NCBI GenBank assembly: GCA_030141605.1
Contig: JAQGDQ010000697.1
Span: 46,850 to 110,849 of the forward strand
From: Tubiluchus corallicola
Taxonomy: Eukaryota; Priapulida; Priapulimorpha; Priapulimorphida; Tubiluchidae
Direction of reading: 5' to 3'
Length of the DNA stretch: 64,000 bases
Under the pieces are notes generated by a model, which was not told the origin of the DNA, made no database searches, and worked only from the letters and a program-made list of their open reading frames with translations. The translations under genes were made by a program, and so were the position numbers. Every line of letters begins with the position of its first letter. Position 1 is the first letter of the stretch. Below, piece by piece: positions 1 through 12,258 of this stretch.

Positions 1-176
1 TTGTTACTAACTTCACCGCTGAATCTTCTACACTTGTTCCTTTTAACTAAGATTTTAGCAATTCAAATCATGTTCACATCCTGCAACATGATAAATTACA
101 GTAACGCTATAAATTAATCTCTCTAAGCCTCATCAATAACTAGCTCTCTAGTCATTGCTCTAAATTTAATATCAAA

Positions 177-374
177 GACTCGATGTCATGCTTTAAAAAA
201 ACTTCTCTCACAATTTGAGACAGTTTCAAAATTATATATATCAGAAGTTGATGTAGTACAATTCAATAACAGTGACTTAATGCCATGCTTTAAAATTGCT
301 TTCCTCACAGTTTGAGTCAGTTTCAAAGTTACATAATATAAGAAGGTGATGTAGTACAATTCAATAACAGTGAC
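177..374. repeat. Two-copy tandem repeat, unit about 97 bp
   Basis: The segment starting near 177 recurs from about 274 with scattered substitutions. Both copies contain the catgctttaaaa and gtcagtttcaaa-like blocks and end in cagtgact. No coding potential is visible. Confidence 0.6.
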
Positions 375-1734
375 TTCAATAGAGTACTACTATAAATATA
401 TTTTGCTATTACCATGGACAATAATAATTGGGCCGACAATATAAATTTAAACATGTTGTTATGCAATAACGATCGTTTGTTATACACGAAATTTTTTGCA
501 CCCTGGTCCTTTGCATCCGTGAAGTGCCAACAATATTCTGCATTCACTACCTCTTCGCTATTCGCTATATTCTATATAGGGCCCTCTCAATTTTGTTTCT
601 TTTCAAACTCTTTAGCCCATACTTTTCCACTTCCATCACTCTGTCTAATACATTGTGTTTCCCAATTCATTCTCAATTTCCTATCGCATGATTTCACACG
701 ATTTATTCTTTCCTACTACAATATCTCACCTCTACATTCACCCAGTAAAGATGATTATCTTCTGACGTACAAGTTCAGAAAGCACTCAAATTGGCCATTT
801 CATAACTACAAAATTCAACATTTTGGCAAACTGTTCAGATTACTATTTAAATTATTTATCTTATAATATTTGCCATCGACATGGTTTCTATTAATATAAG
901 TCTGGGTCTTGTCGATCATTGATATTATGATCAAACATGCCACAATCCAATAGATTTGGCATAAAAATGTTGTGCCAGTTCGAAATTATTAACATTAATT
1001 TCTGCATTTAAAAAATGATTGAATATTTCACCAATTCTTAAATTTTGCAGTGGAAAATTTGATTCAGACAAGGTATACAAAAGTACGATTCACTAGAATT
1101 TGATGGTTATTAAATTTACTATGATTTATACATGTGCATTTCATTTGGCGCCATAGATCACAGATATCACAGCAAATAAAACGTTGATTATGCTTACAAT
1201 GTTTTTAACAATAGAGCATGGATAGGATAGGCCACATTAATGCAGAAAAACTCTATGTATATTTTGTTGTTATCTACACTATAGTATAGAGGCAAAGGGC
1301 TGTCTCACAACATAACAGCAAGGTTTGCAATAAGTTAATAACTATAATAGTTATAGAAAGCCCCTCGTTTTATGTTCCGAGCAGCACTTCTATCATTAAT
1401 CGTTGGTGATTGAATTTAACAAAGACCTTTGGGACGCGGTCCCCTTCTGGTGTCCCAGGTAAGCACTTGTTTCAAACAAAACAGACAACCTGCAAATAAT
1501 AAATGCAGGCAGGCGAATCCAAATGCTTTTATTAAAATTGATAAAGATAGAAAATAACACCAAACTCTGTAAGAAAATTTAACACAAAAGCGGTTTACTT
1601 TTCGTCTGCTAAAAAGTAGTTCCAACTCCTCCGCCTACATGCCAAATAATTCCACAATAGAAAAAAAAGAAGTAAATTATTGTTCCTTACGTTCCTTGCG
1701 AATATTAGTTGATTCGCGACACAAGAAATTAAAG

Positions 1735-1735
<1 letters not shown>

Positions 1736-1774
<39 letters not shown>
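1736..1774. repeat. (TA)n microsatellite
   Basis: An uninterrupted alternating TA run read directly from the sequence. Confidence 0.9.
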
Positions 1775-1778
<4 letters not shown>

Positions 1779-2071
1779 AAAAAATTATAGCATTAAAAAA
1801 GTCTCATCTAAATCTTCCCAGAATCTATGCAATATTTTTCTTTTTTTAGCTTTAATTTTTCTGTAATTTCTAAAGTGATGGAAATAACCCAGTTTCCCGG
1901 TGGGCCAGTCCGATACTATATCACAGAAAAACTATAGAAACTACACAACTTGAAACTGTAAGCATTGTAACAGGTGCAGTTAGAGGTACTAATCACGAAA
2001 TTATTTAATTATAATGAATGCAAGTGAGAAACATTATAATCTCGTCAAAAATCACAGTAAGGAGAAATCGT

Positions 2072-2176
2072 CACTGTGTATGTGGTTGGCAAGCTGAAGA
2101 TGCTAGGCAACATTTCATAGCATGCAATCCCTCAAGGTCACCAACTCTCTGTAGGTTTGCTAATAAATGGGTTTGA
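2072..2176 (+). pseudogene. Possible LINE ORF2 C-terminal zinc-knuckle fragment
   Basis: The plus frame from 2072 reads as a short peptide with the spacing C-x-C-G-(x4)-D-(x3)-H-(x4)-C, followed by about 15 residues and a stop at 2174-2176. This is the type of cysteine/histidine motif found near the C-terminus of many non-LTR retrotransposon ORF2 proteins (C.CG...E...H....C). Only this short piece is open, and no endonuclease or reverse-transcriptase domain is visible nearby. I infer a decayed LINE tail, though a chance motif cannot be excluded. Confidence 0.35.
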
Positions 2177-3040
2177 CAGGCTTGCAGAAGGTGATAACAT
2201 TTTGATAAGTAACGTAATTGAATTTATTGAGTGAAGCAGAATGATTAGTGATTACTAAAATGGCTAATGCTGTCTAATGCTGTATATAAATTTATATACA
2301 AGTTGAACTAACGCTGTTTGTAAATTAGACATATATTTCAATTTGTGTAGTTTACCAAAGATTTATACTAATATGACAAACTGAGAAAAATATTATTACT
2401 GTAATTTCAATAATGTTTTTATGCATATCAACAGTTCAAACAGCTTTAATTTAGCTTGCCTGCTGTTTCTTAGACCATTGAACTGTAACAAATATGTGGA
2501 AAATGTTGTTACAATAAAGTTGAATTTTTTTAATGAAAAGGTTTTAATCCTCTGGCGCTTGATGCCGCCAACGTACCGCTGATGAGAAAAACGTAACAAA
2601 TTTCGTACTTGAATTACAGTACGATTTGGCATGCTGAGTTGATAAATTCTACGATTTCCCTTATTGCTTTTAATGGAAAGTGCAAAACGTGGAAAATAGC
2701 AGACTACAAATCACCACGCTTCGATTTTAAAGTATTTTACTAATAAAAATCGATTTTAACTATATGCGCCCGCGTATGCAATACTGTACGTTTTTGCACA
2801 AGTAAGCCAATCATTTAAAATTATTATTGTTTTAGTTGCACATTTCAAAATATGGATTTGTAACTCTTTTGTAATTTATTGTCCACTTCAGCATGTAACT
2901 TTACTTTACAATTTGCGTTATCATCTTATAATTATATGCAGCAAATCTAGGAAAAATCAAATATTCTTGTACACCTTCAGAGTTTGTTCCGGGTGCTTGG
3001 GCAACTGATCAACTCTCTCTCTCTCTCTCTAGAAGACCTC
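2177..3040. other. Intergenic, no recognisable feature
   Basis: AT-rich sequence upstream of Ig gene A. It contains only a short CT run at about 3012-3030. The minus open frame at 2396-2632 shows no domain and is probably chance. Confidence 0.5.
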
Positions 3041-3284
3041 GTTGTTATTTGATGTAGACCTCTCGACTATGTCAACTGTTACTGTTACTAAGATCTAGAA
3101 GGCCTCACTGCTATTTGATGTAAACCTGGCTATTCTTCGAGTTTGTAGTGAAGTCTTGCGTGGGTGTGATGGGGTCTTAGAATGTAATTATAATATTATA
3201 ATCACAAGGTTTTTATTATTTTAGCAACAAATACACTTGATGTCATCTTAAAGAGGTATTAGAAAACCTGCTTGAATCTACGAA
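3041..3284 (+). promoter_or_regulatory. Shared 5' flank of Ig gene A, candidate promoter/5' UTR
   Basis: This block resembles the sequence just upstream of gene B (about 14981-15258), and its inner part resembles that upstream of gene C (about 25745-25862). Common elements are a gacctc/ctatttgatg motif, a variant of the word ggcggtcttag, and the run cacaaggttttt followed by ttattattttag. The last looks like a 3' splice site with the acceptor AG at 3223-3224, so a 5' UTR exon may start at 3225 and run into the ATG at 3285. No clear TATA box was recognised. The conservation shows common descent; a regulatory role is inferred. Confidence 0.4.
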
Positions 3285-6200
3285 ATGAGGTCATACGATA
3301 CACTGCTGTATTTGAGTCTTTTCATGTTTGTTTCTTGTAAGTAAAACATTTAAAGAATAAAAAGTACTTTGGGTTTGTAGTAATGCAAGCAGTAATAAAA
3401 GTACTTTGAGTTTGTAGTAATGCAAGCACTAATAAAAGTACTTTGGGTTTGTAGTAATGCAAGCACTAATAAAAGTACTTTGGGTTTGTAGTAATGCAAG
3501 CAGTAATAAAAGTACTTTGAGTTTGTAGTAATGCATGCACTAATAAAAGTACTTTGAGTTTGTAGTAATGCAAGCACTAATAAAAATACTTTGGGTTTGT
3601 AGTAATGCAAGCAGTAATAAAAGTACTTTGAGTATGTAGTAATGCAAGCAGTAATAAAAGTACTTTGGGTTTGTAGTAATGCAAGCAGTAATAAAAGTAC
3701 TTTGAGTTTGTAGTAATGCAAGCAGTAATAAAAGTACTTTGAGTTTGTAGTAATGCAAGCAGTAATAAAAGTACTTTGAGTTTGTAGTAATGCAAGCACT
3801 AATAAAAGTACTTTGAGTATGTAGTAATGCAAGCAGTAATAATAGTACTTTGGGTGCATAGTAATGCAAGCAGTAATAAAAGTACTTTGAGTTTGTAGTA
3901 ATGCAAGCATTAATAAAAGTACTTTGAGTATGTAGTAATGCAAGCAGTAATAAAAGTACTTTGGGTGCATAGTAATGCAAGCAGTAATAAAAGTACTTTG
4001 AGTATGTAGTAATGCAAGCAGTAATAAAAGTACTTTGAGTATGTAGTAATGCAAGCAGTAATAAAAGTACTTTGAGTTTGTAGTCATGCAAGCACTAATA
4101 AAAGTACTTTGAGTTTGTAGTAATGCAAGCAGTAATAAAAGTACTTAGAGTTTGTAGTAATGCAAGCAGAAATAAATGTACTTTGAGTTTGTAGTAATGC
4201 AAGCAGTAATAAAAGTACTTTGAGTTTGTAGTAATGCAAGCAGAAATAAAAGTACTTTGAGTTTGTAGTAATGCAAGCAGTAATAAAAGTACTTTGAGTT
4301 TGTAGTAATGCAAGCAGTAATAAAAGTACTTTGAGTTTGTAGTAATGCAAGCAGAAATAAAAGTACTTTGAGTTTGTAGTAATGCAAGCAGTAATAAAAG
4401 TACTTTGGGTTTGTAGTAATGCAAGCAGTAATAAAAGTACTTTGGGTTTTAGTAATGCAAGCAGTAATAAAAGTACTTTGAGTTTGTAGTAATGCAAGCA
4501 GTAATAAAAGTACTTTGGGTTTGTAGTAATGCAAGCAGTAATAAAAGTACTTTGAGTTTGTAGTAATGCAAGCAGAAATAAAAGTACTTTGAGTTTGTAG
4601 TAATGCAAGCACTAATAAAAGTACTTTGAGTATGTAGTAATGCAAGCAGTAATAAAAGTACTTTGGGTGCATAGTAATTCAAGCAGTAATAAAAGTACTT
4701 TGAGTTTGTAGTAATGCAAGCATTAATAAAAGTACTTTGGGTGCATAGTAATGCAAGCAGTAATAAAAGTACTTTGAGTATGTAGTAATGCAAGCACTAA
4801 TAAAAGTACTTTGAGTATGTAGTAATGCAAGCAGTAATAAAAGTACTTTGGGTGCATAGTAATGCAAGCAGTAATAAAAGTACTTTGAGTATGTAGTAAT
4901 GCAAGCAGTAATAAAAGTACTTTGAGTATGTAGTAATGCAAGCACTAATAAAAGTACTTTGAGTTTGTAGTAATGCAAGCAGAAATAAAAGTACTTTGAG
5001 TTTGTAGTAATGCAAGCAGTAATAAAAGTACTTTGGGTTTGTAGTAATGCAAGCAGTAATAAAAGTACTTTGGGTTTTAGTAATGCAAGCAGTAATAAAA
5101 GTACTTTGAGTTTGTAGTAATGCAAGCGGTAATAAAAGTACTTTGAGTTTGTAGTAATGCAAGCACTAATAAAAGTACTTTAGGTTTGTAGTAATGCCAG
5201 CACTAATAAAAGTACTTTGAGTTTGTAGTAATGCAAGCAGTAATAAAAGTACTTTCAGTTTGTAGTAATGCAAGCAGTAATAAAAGTACTTTGAGTTTGT
5301 AGTAATGAAAGCAGTAATAAAAGTACTTTGAGTTTGTAGTAATGCAAGCAGTAATAAAAGTACTTTCAGTTTGTAGTAATGCAAGCAGTAATAAAAGTAC
5401 TTTGAGTTTGTAGTAATGCAAGCAGTAATAAAAGTACTTTGAGTTTGTAGTAATGAAAGCAGTAATAAAAGTACTTTGAGTTTGTAGTAATGCAAGCAGT
5501 AATAAAAGTACTTTGGGTTTGTAGTAATGCAAGCAGTAATAAAAGTACTTTGGGTTTTAGTAATGCAAGCAGTAATAAAAGTACTTTGAGTTTGTAGTAA
5601 TGCAAGCAGTAATAAAAGTACTTAGGGTTTGTAGTAATGAAAGCAGTAATAAAAGTACTTTGAGTTTGTAGTAATGCCAGCACTAATAAAAGTACTTTGG
5701 GTTTGTAGTAATGCCAGCACTAATAAAAGTACTTTGAGTTTGTAGTAATGCAAGCAGTAATAAAAGTACTTTGAGTTTGTAGTAATGAAAGCACTAATAA
5801 AAGTACTTTGAGTTTGTAGTAATGCAAGCAGTAATAAAAGTACTTTGAGTTTGTAGTAATGCAAGCAGTAATAAAACTAAGTTCATTATTATAAATATGC
5901 AGTTTACAAAATGAAATGTGTCATGACTGTGTGTTCGTAATTTGCTTTTTATTACAGTGGTTACAAGCTGGTCTCACTACCATTTCCAGTAGGCACTTTT
6001 GGTGCAACCCTTTCTCTTCGTAATACTTCTAATGTTTTCAGCCATTGCTTTCAGCTTGGCAACTTTTTGTTTTTTTCTTTTATCTATTTCTCTGGATCGA
6101 CTCCATATTTCCTTCTTAGCTACATCGCTTGTGACATGCACTCATTTAATTCAATAAGTTTATTGACATGATCGTTATATGTATATAATGTTTTATGTTA

Positions 6201-9200
6201 TATAGATGCAAACAAGTATATAATTCAATTTTATTATTTTTGATTAGTGATCGTCAGCTATAGTTTTTGGCTATAGGTTATAAAAGGCTGCAGATGGCAC
6301 TAAACAAGTACTCCTTTAGTAACCTGTCATTTGCCTGCTGCTTCTTGAGTTAGAACTTAAAGTACTTAGAGATACATAGTAGTATTGGTTCTAAAAGTTA
6401 CCACCAGGTTAGAATGATTATAACAGGTTGGCCGGATTCTTATTTCTAGACAAGCAGATCATATCTTTTTTAGTTCAGGCAAATGTTTTACATGGTCAAC
6501 AAAAATCTGAAAATTCATTTGTAGGCCTGTTGGTAATGGGACCAAAAACTTTCTTATTAAGATTTTGCTATAGCAAAACTTTCTGTTTTCATTGAGTTAT
6601 TTATTTATTTATTTTCCGCCAATTTAACGCTTAGTAACTCCTAAGTCTTGCAAGCTAGGGTCACCGAACTCGCAGGGTTGATACACAACTGTATAGCAAC
6701 TGCTGACCAATGGTCAAGGGGGAAGGACAGTGGGTGTTGGTCAATTTTTCCTTTATGATTCAACTCCGCTAGGGCTTTCGTTTTTTTCCAAATTTTTTTT
6801 CACAAGTATTTGGGTATTGTGGGGTAGATGTGCACCTGGGGTTTTAAAAAGCTGGTAAGATTTGGGGTCCCCCAATTTGTGACCTTTTACACGCTGAGTG
6901 CTAGGGACACAAAACTCACAGGGTACACTCTCTGGCAAAAGTTATATACGTATACGCGTGACCTGAGTCGCTGGGTCAAAGGTCACGGAGTGGTCGAGTC
7001 TTCGTTTATTTCTCTTTAGAATGCATAATTTTTGAGCTAGGGCGACAATATTTGGCATGTGGTTAAGTGGAGCCAAGTTGTTGGATATGGCAAAATATGG
7101 GTAATTTGGAGGGGTGAAAAATTTTCCACTAGGGGGCAAAAACCGAAAAATGGGGGTCGTGAACAGAAATGCATCGAGTGTCTATGAATACTACCATGTA
7201 GAACATCAAATAAAAGGTCTTGATGAGGCGAATCGAATGGTGTCAATTACAGTGGGAATCCTTAACCTGTGACCCAGTTAGGGGCAAAATAGGGGTCGAA
7301 GAGACAAATGCTTCCATGGTCTACCAAAAGCAGGTTGTTGTTATCAAATGAAAGGCCTCAATGAGACAAACTGAATGACTTAAGTTATGCCAAGGTTGTT
7401 GACCTTTGACCCGTGGGTGATGGGCTGAAGAGTTAAATGCTGAGGCTTCATTGTGAAATGCACTTTCCATGTATTCAAGCAATTCAATAAAAGAAAAGAG
7501 CATTTTTTAAAAAAGGCTGTCATCTCTTCATTTTTAAAGCTGAATTTTACAACTATTGTTTGCAAAATCTTCAGTTTCTGACCACTTCAGAAACATTGTT
7601 AGCTGGTTTATTTCCTTTCTATAACGAAAAGTCCTGTTATATAATTCATGTTTCCACAGAAATGTTCTTATTAGATTAAATACAGGCATTAGGTGAACCT
7701 TGCCTTAGTCACTTACCTTATCTTAGGTGTGACTGTCTCTAACTTAATCACGTTTGTCAGCTTGAGACTTGATGTCAACATGAGCTTCAATACATATAAG
7801 TTAAAATTTCCAAACCTGTGATTACTTGGTTAAACGCTTGATTTGCAGGTGTGCAGGATGAAACGCAAGCAACACCATTTGAACAAGAACCCGAGGATGT
7901 TGTTGCTCTTCCTGGAGATGATGTTGTGCTAACATGTGTGATAGAGAGCAATTATGTCCACAATGGTCACGGTGTTCTCTGGTTTCTTAATGGCAATCTG
8001 CAAGACATAGATGGTGAAAACTTCACGTATCTTGACATTGATGCTCCTACCAGTGGAGACTGGAGTATAAACGTTGTGAATATAAATGTAAATCAACGGG
8101 ATGGTTCATATCTCTGCCAGTATAGGCCATTTCAAGGCCAGGTGGAAAACGCACGTGAAGTAGAAGTTACTGTTGTTGGTAAGTATGTAAGACATTCTTA
8201 GTTACTTTTAATACTTTTGCTGAGTATTTTATTCAGAGCTTCTGATCTTTTGTGATCATGGAAAATGGACAGAATTCACATGGGCAACTGAAACAGCTGC
8301 GAAAAACAGAATTAGTCTGATTTAGTTTTCATTATTTATTCACTTAATTGTTGCTTAATTAATTCATTCATACTTGACTTAGTGTGTATAATATAGTAAT
8401 TTTTGTGTAGAAACGTTATCTCTGACGTGTTACTAGGAAATATTTGAAATTTTTGTTTATAAACTAATTTAAAGTCGTAATTATAATAGTTCCAGCAACT
8501 ATCAGTATGCTGCTGAATGATGTGCTACATGTGAAACCCTCGATTACAGTTGGAGCAGAAGACATCTCTAATCAGCTCAAATGTGAAGCCATAAGCAACT
8601 GCAAAGTTCTGCCAACCATAAGTTGGTTTATTGGTAATATCTTTCTAATTATTATATACTTTAATGATCTATGTAACTTATTCTGTTTTGATATAAATTA
8701 ATCATATAATATCATCATCATCATCATCATCACCACCTGACTAAGTTACTGCTTACATCAACACACACGCCATGCCAGCTTTTATCATATCCTTGTCACC
8801 AGCACCACCACTACTACAGTAGCCCTTACTTAAACTATATTAGAATATTTTTAAATAGATTATCGTTGACATAAAGGTAATATTAAGTGTACATTAGGTG
8901 CATTAAATCAAAGACCTATATATATGTCACATATTTTCTTGTTATCATCAGGTTATAATTTATATTACATGCAGGTTCAGCTCCTGTCAACTCTCGTTCA
9001 GAAACTATGCTGGATCTAAACACCAATTTTACTAATGTTGTGAGCACAATGGATGGTTATTCATTTAAACCTGAAGATAATGGAAAGCAGCTGACCTGTC
9101 AAGTTTTTATACATGACATTTTGTCAAAACAGTTTATTAACAGGACACTAAATGTACAATGTAAGTTAAATTTTTAGTAATCTATCTTACTGCTAGATGT

Positions 9201-11320
9201 GAGTAAAATATTCAGACAGAGTGTCCATGTTACAACAACCACATTAATAACACGTTTTAAACACTGTGTATTGAAGAAGTGTATGTAGCATGCTGCAAAT
9301 GACCTTGATGGGTCTGGGTCTTTTAGAATGAAAAAGTGAAGTAAAATTGAACAATAAATAAAAGTAACATTAAAATCAAAATTATTGTTAATGATGTTAC
9401 AAATCCACAATTTTTTAGTTTTGATGCCCAGGCTTTTCCTTTTTTCTTTGACTCTCTTTCTCTTTACCCTCTTTCCCTGTATCTCTCCTTCTGTCTTGTC
9501 TTGCATTCCTGCTATATTAGGAGATTCGTTTTTGATACAGATATTACATCTGTTACCGTGAAATTGCCTAACGGAGATGATACTAAGATTACAGTTGGCA
9601 GTGGCTTTGAGCTGATTTGTGATGCAAATGGGAACCCAGAACCTTCTTATCAGTGGAGTGGTCCTAATTTGTCAAGTGGAAACACCGGCAAAAAAGTTAC
9701 GAAGAAAAATGCGGAATTAGTTGATGGAGGGACATACACTTGTACAGCTAGGAATGCTGTTGGAGAGAGAAAAGGCAGCTTAACTATAAAAATTGTAAAG
9801 GAAGGTGGCAAAGAAGAAAACGGTGATAAAAATGGTGGTGGGGGATCTGGAGATGAAGATAATGGTGAGTGCATTGATTAAGGACCTAAGAGAATTAACC
9901 TTGCTAAAACACAGAAATGGTTGTTAGTTATGTAATAGTTTTGTTTCTGTTACCGGAGTGTCGTACATTTTCATTTGCGATTGATGATTGAAAGTACTAC
10001 TACCAATAATTAGACATGTGCTGGCACCTACATTTAAAATTGTTCATTTTTGTAGCTTAATTTAAGTTCAATGCAGAGAAAAAGAGTGAGATTGAATTAT
10101 TTTATATTAATTAATTAATTATGCACATCATATAATCAATAAGCACAACAAATTGTTTAACATTAAGTCCGTGCTTATACAATGTTGTAATATTAAGCAC
10201 ACTTGTTGTAATTAATGGTCAATGACATCAGCTGCCCTTTTTCCTAGAATCAATGTTAACAGCTGCGTCAGGGCAATGACTTCATAGTAAGAGCAATGAC
10301 CAGCTGCACACAGTTCTTAGAAACTGTTACAGGGCAATGCCTCACTGTGCTCATTTCCCTATTTCCTGGAAACAGTTATGACCAGATGTGTTCATTTCCC
10401 TATTTCCTGGATACAGTAAGGACCAGATGTGCTCATTTCCCTATTTCCGGGAAACGGTTATGACCAGATGTGCTTACTTCCTAGAAATAACCAAAAACCT
10501 GCATCCACTTCTTGGAAACAATCACGCCAGGGCAATGACTCACTGTGCTCTTTCCTCACTTCTAGGAAACAATTGCGTCAGGGCAATGGCTTCCTAGAAA
10601 GGGCAATGACCAGTTGCACAAAGTTCTTAGAAACTGTTACAGGACAATGACTCACTGTACTCATTTCCGTGTGTCCTGGATACAGTTATGACCAGTCATG
10701 CTTACTTCCTAGAAATAGCCTTTAACACCTGCATCCAGTTCTTGGAAACAGTCGCATCAGGGCAATGACTCACTTCTAGGAAACACCCTAGCAGCTGCAT
10801 AGTCCGGCCTATACAGGCAATTAGCAACAAAATGCTCTGACCAATAAGACTCAAGCTGACCACTGACCAGAACTTGGTTGACAGTATTCCTTTCAGATTA
10901 TTACAATTTTTTAAATTTTTTTTTAAACAAAGGGAGAATGAATGATGTTACGCAAAATATTTCTAAGAATTTTTTGATAAATCATAACCATAATAATATG
11001 TTGATAATGCAAAGAATTTTAACCTTGCAATTAAAATTAGCTTCGATGTATATTGATTATTAACGTTGTACTGCATTTTAAGTTTATTGATTCTAGCACT
11101 ATGCATTTGGGAGTTAACAGGAATTAAATAGTTGAAAATTGAATGCCTAACATCATGATGAAAAACCAGCATAAGGGGTGTAGCTCCTACATCTATGACT
11201 TTAGTCACAAGCACTAATGTTCTTTATTTTGTTTCAGGGCAAAATGGTTGCAATTTTCCGAGAAAGTTCTTGTTTGGACACGTTGTTATTCTCACTGTTA
11301 TTGTTTATTTTGTTAGATGA
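3285..11320 (+). CDS. Ig gene A: secreted/GPI-type V-C2-I immunoglobulin-superfamily protein
   Basis: Six exons with consistent phase-1 junctions: 3285-3336 (signal peptide starting MRSYDTLLYLSLFMF), 7849-8178 (V-like Ig), 8490-8633 and 8975-9160 (two halves of a C2-type Ig), 9541-9864 (I-set-like Ig plus an acidic Gly-rich linker) and 11238-11320 (hydrophobic tail, stop tga). The spliced length is 1119 nt, or 372 residues. Canonical Ig residues are present: Cys in LTCVIES, Trp in VLWFLN and RDGSYLC in the V domain; LKCEA, ISWF and DNGKQLTC in C2; LICDA, YQWS and GGTYTC in domain 3. N-glycosylation sequons include NFT and NRT. The last residues (GHVVILTVIVYFVR) have no cytoplasmic domain, which suggests GPI anchoring. 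Domain order recalls nectin/CADM/Kirrel adhesion proteins, but I cannot assign orthology. Role inferred: cell-surface recognition or adhesion. The start is fixed by the signal peptide shared with genes B and C. Confidence 0.82.
3355..5876. repeat. 37-bp minisatellite, about 68 units, in intron 1 of Ig gene A
   Basis: A tandem array whose unit contains aagtactttgag, tttgtagtaatgcaag and cagtaataa, 37 bp in total. Variants such as gggtgcatag for gagtttgtag recur in blocks, indicating higher-order amplification. Because 37 is not a multiple of 3 and the unit has no stop on the minus strand in several frames, long overlapping minus-strand open frames appear; these are artefacts. A single diverged unit sits at the matching intron position in gene B (about 15346-15383) and gene C (about 25951-25983). 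Confidence 0.95.
5880..7848. other. Rest of intron 1 of Ig gene A, with an unidentified relic
   Basis: This sequence has no counterpart in genes B and C. About 6650-7450 is GC-richer than its surroundings and contains loosely repeated phrases (ggtcaaaggtcacgg, cctttgacccg, atcaaat(a/g)aaaggtc, tgagac), which looks like a decayed interspersed element. No coding domain was recognised. The 3' splice site of the V exon ends at 7848. Confidence 0.4.
8316..8489. other. Start of the conserved C2-block homology in gene A
   Basis: From about 8316 (tgatttagttttcatt) onwards the intron matches the introns ahead of the other C2 exons, from about 17330, 20272 and 29199. Upstream of it, the V1-side sequence of gene A does not match them. 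The point marks a recombination breakpoint between a unique V module and the shared C2-I block. Confidence 0.55.
10340..10790. repeat. About 41-bp minisatellite in the last intron of Ig gene A
   Basis: Degenerate tandem units built from gaccagatgtg, ctcatttccct, atttcctgga and tacagttat. Homologous arrays with different unit numbers lie in the last introns of the duplicated gene A tail (11575-11710), gene B (22290-22640) and gene C (31215-31740). Confidence 0.85.
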
Positions 11321-11403
11321 GTCAGAATTTATGCTTAAACTTAAATGTATGTGATTTTAAAACTTTTGCATATTGTGTAAATATTTTTATCATTGTATGG
11401 AAT

Positions 11404-12258
11404 ATAATCATATAATCAATAAGCACAACAAATTGTTTAACATTAAGTCCGTGCTTATACAATGTTGTAATATTAAGCACACTTGTTGTAATTAATGGTC
11501 AATGACATCAGCTGCCCTTTTTCCTAGAATCAATGTTAACAGCTGCGTCAGGCCAATGACTTCCTAGAAAGAGCACTGTGCTCATTTCCCTGTTTCCTGG
11601 AAACAGTTATGACCAGATGTGCTCATTTCCCTACTTCCTGGATACAGTTATGACCAGATGTGCTCATTTCCCTACTTCCTGGATACAGTTATGACCAGAT
11701 ATGCTTACTTTCTAGAAATAACCGAAATCACCTGCATCCACTTCTTGGCTTGGTTGACAGCATTCCTTTCAGATTATTACAATTTTTCAATTTTTTTAAA
11801 CAAAGAGTGAACGAATTATGTAAAGTATTTCTAAGAATATTTTGATAAATCATAACCATTATACTATGTTGATAATGCAAAAAATTAAGCTTCGATGTAT
11901 ATTGATTATTAATGGTGCACTTGTCCCGGGACCTACATTTTAAGTTTATTGATTCTCTATGCATTTGGGAGTTAAGAAGAATTAAATAGTTGAAAATTGA
12001 ATGCCTAACATCATGATGAAAAACCAGCATAAGGGCTGTAGCTCCTACATCTATGACTTTAGTCACAAGCACTAACGTTCTTTATTTTGTTTCAGAGCAA
12101 AATGGTAGCAATTTTCCGAGAAAGTTCTTGTTTGGACACGTTGTTATTCTCACTGTTATTGTTTATTTTGTTAGATAAGTCAGAATTTATGCTTAAACTA
12201 AAATGTATGTGATTTTAAAACTTTGTGTATTGTGTAAATATTTTTATCATTGTATGGA
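11404..12258 (+). repeat. Tandem duplication of the 3' end of Ig gene A
   Basis: The block starting ataatcatataatcaata at about 11404 repeats the block starting at about 10128: poor intron sequence, then the 41-bp minisatellite (shorter here), then the last coding exon and the start of the 3' flank. The first copy ends abruptly at about 11403 (tgtatggaa|tataatc). The second copy continues into the same 3' flank as genes B and C. Confidence 0.75.
12096..12178 (+). CDS. Second (duplicate) terminal exon of Ig gene A
   Basis: An 83-nt exon copy preceded by ttgtttcag and ending in taa at 12176-12178, in the same phase as the exon at 11238-11320. It encodes the same hydrophobic tail, but the residues ahead of it read EQNGSN instead of GQNGCN, so the single cysteine next to the predicted anchor region is a serine. 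It could serve as an alternative last exon or be a silent duplicate. Both reading frame and splice acceptor are intact. Confidence 0.6.

Larger units (their letters stand above)
1..2071. other. AT-rich intergenic sequence
   Basis: I see no gene here. The longest open frame (414-866, plus) has no recognisable domain, no codon-like bias and no splice context. The notable structure is an imperfect two-copy tandem repeat at about 177-374 (unit about 97 bp, recognisable by the shared block gtagtacaattcaat) and a pure (TA)n run at about 1736-1774. Confidence 0.6.

Noticed and set aside
414-866. 150-codon plus-strand open frame
   Set aside because: No domain, no signal of coding bias, no splice or promoter context. 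Its length is possible by chance in 64 kb.
3350-5864. Many long overlapping minus-strand open frames (Tyr/Leu/Thr-rich repeats)
   Set aside because: They arise from the 37-bp minisatellite, whose unit lacks stops in several minus frames; the repeat lies in an intron of Ig gene A.
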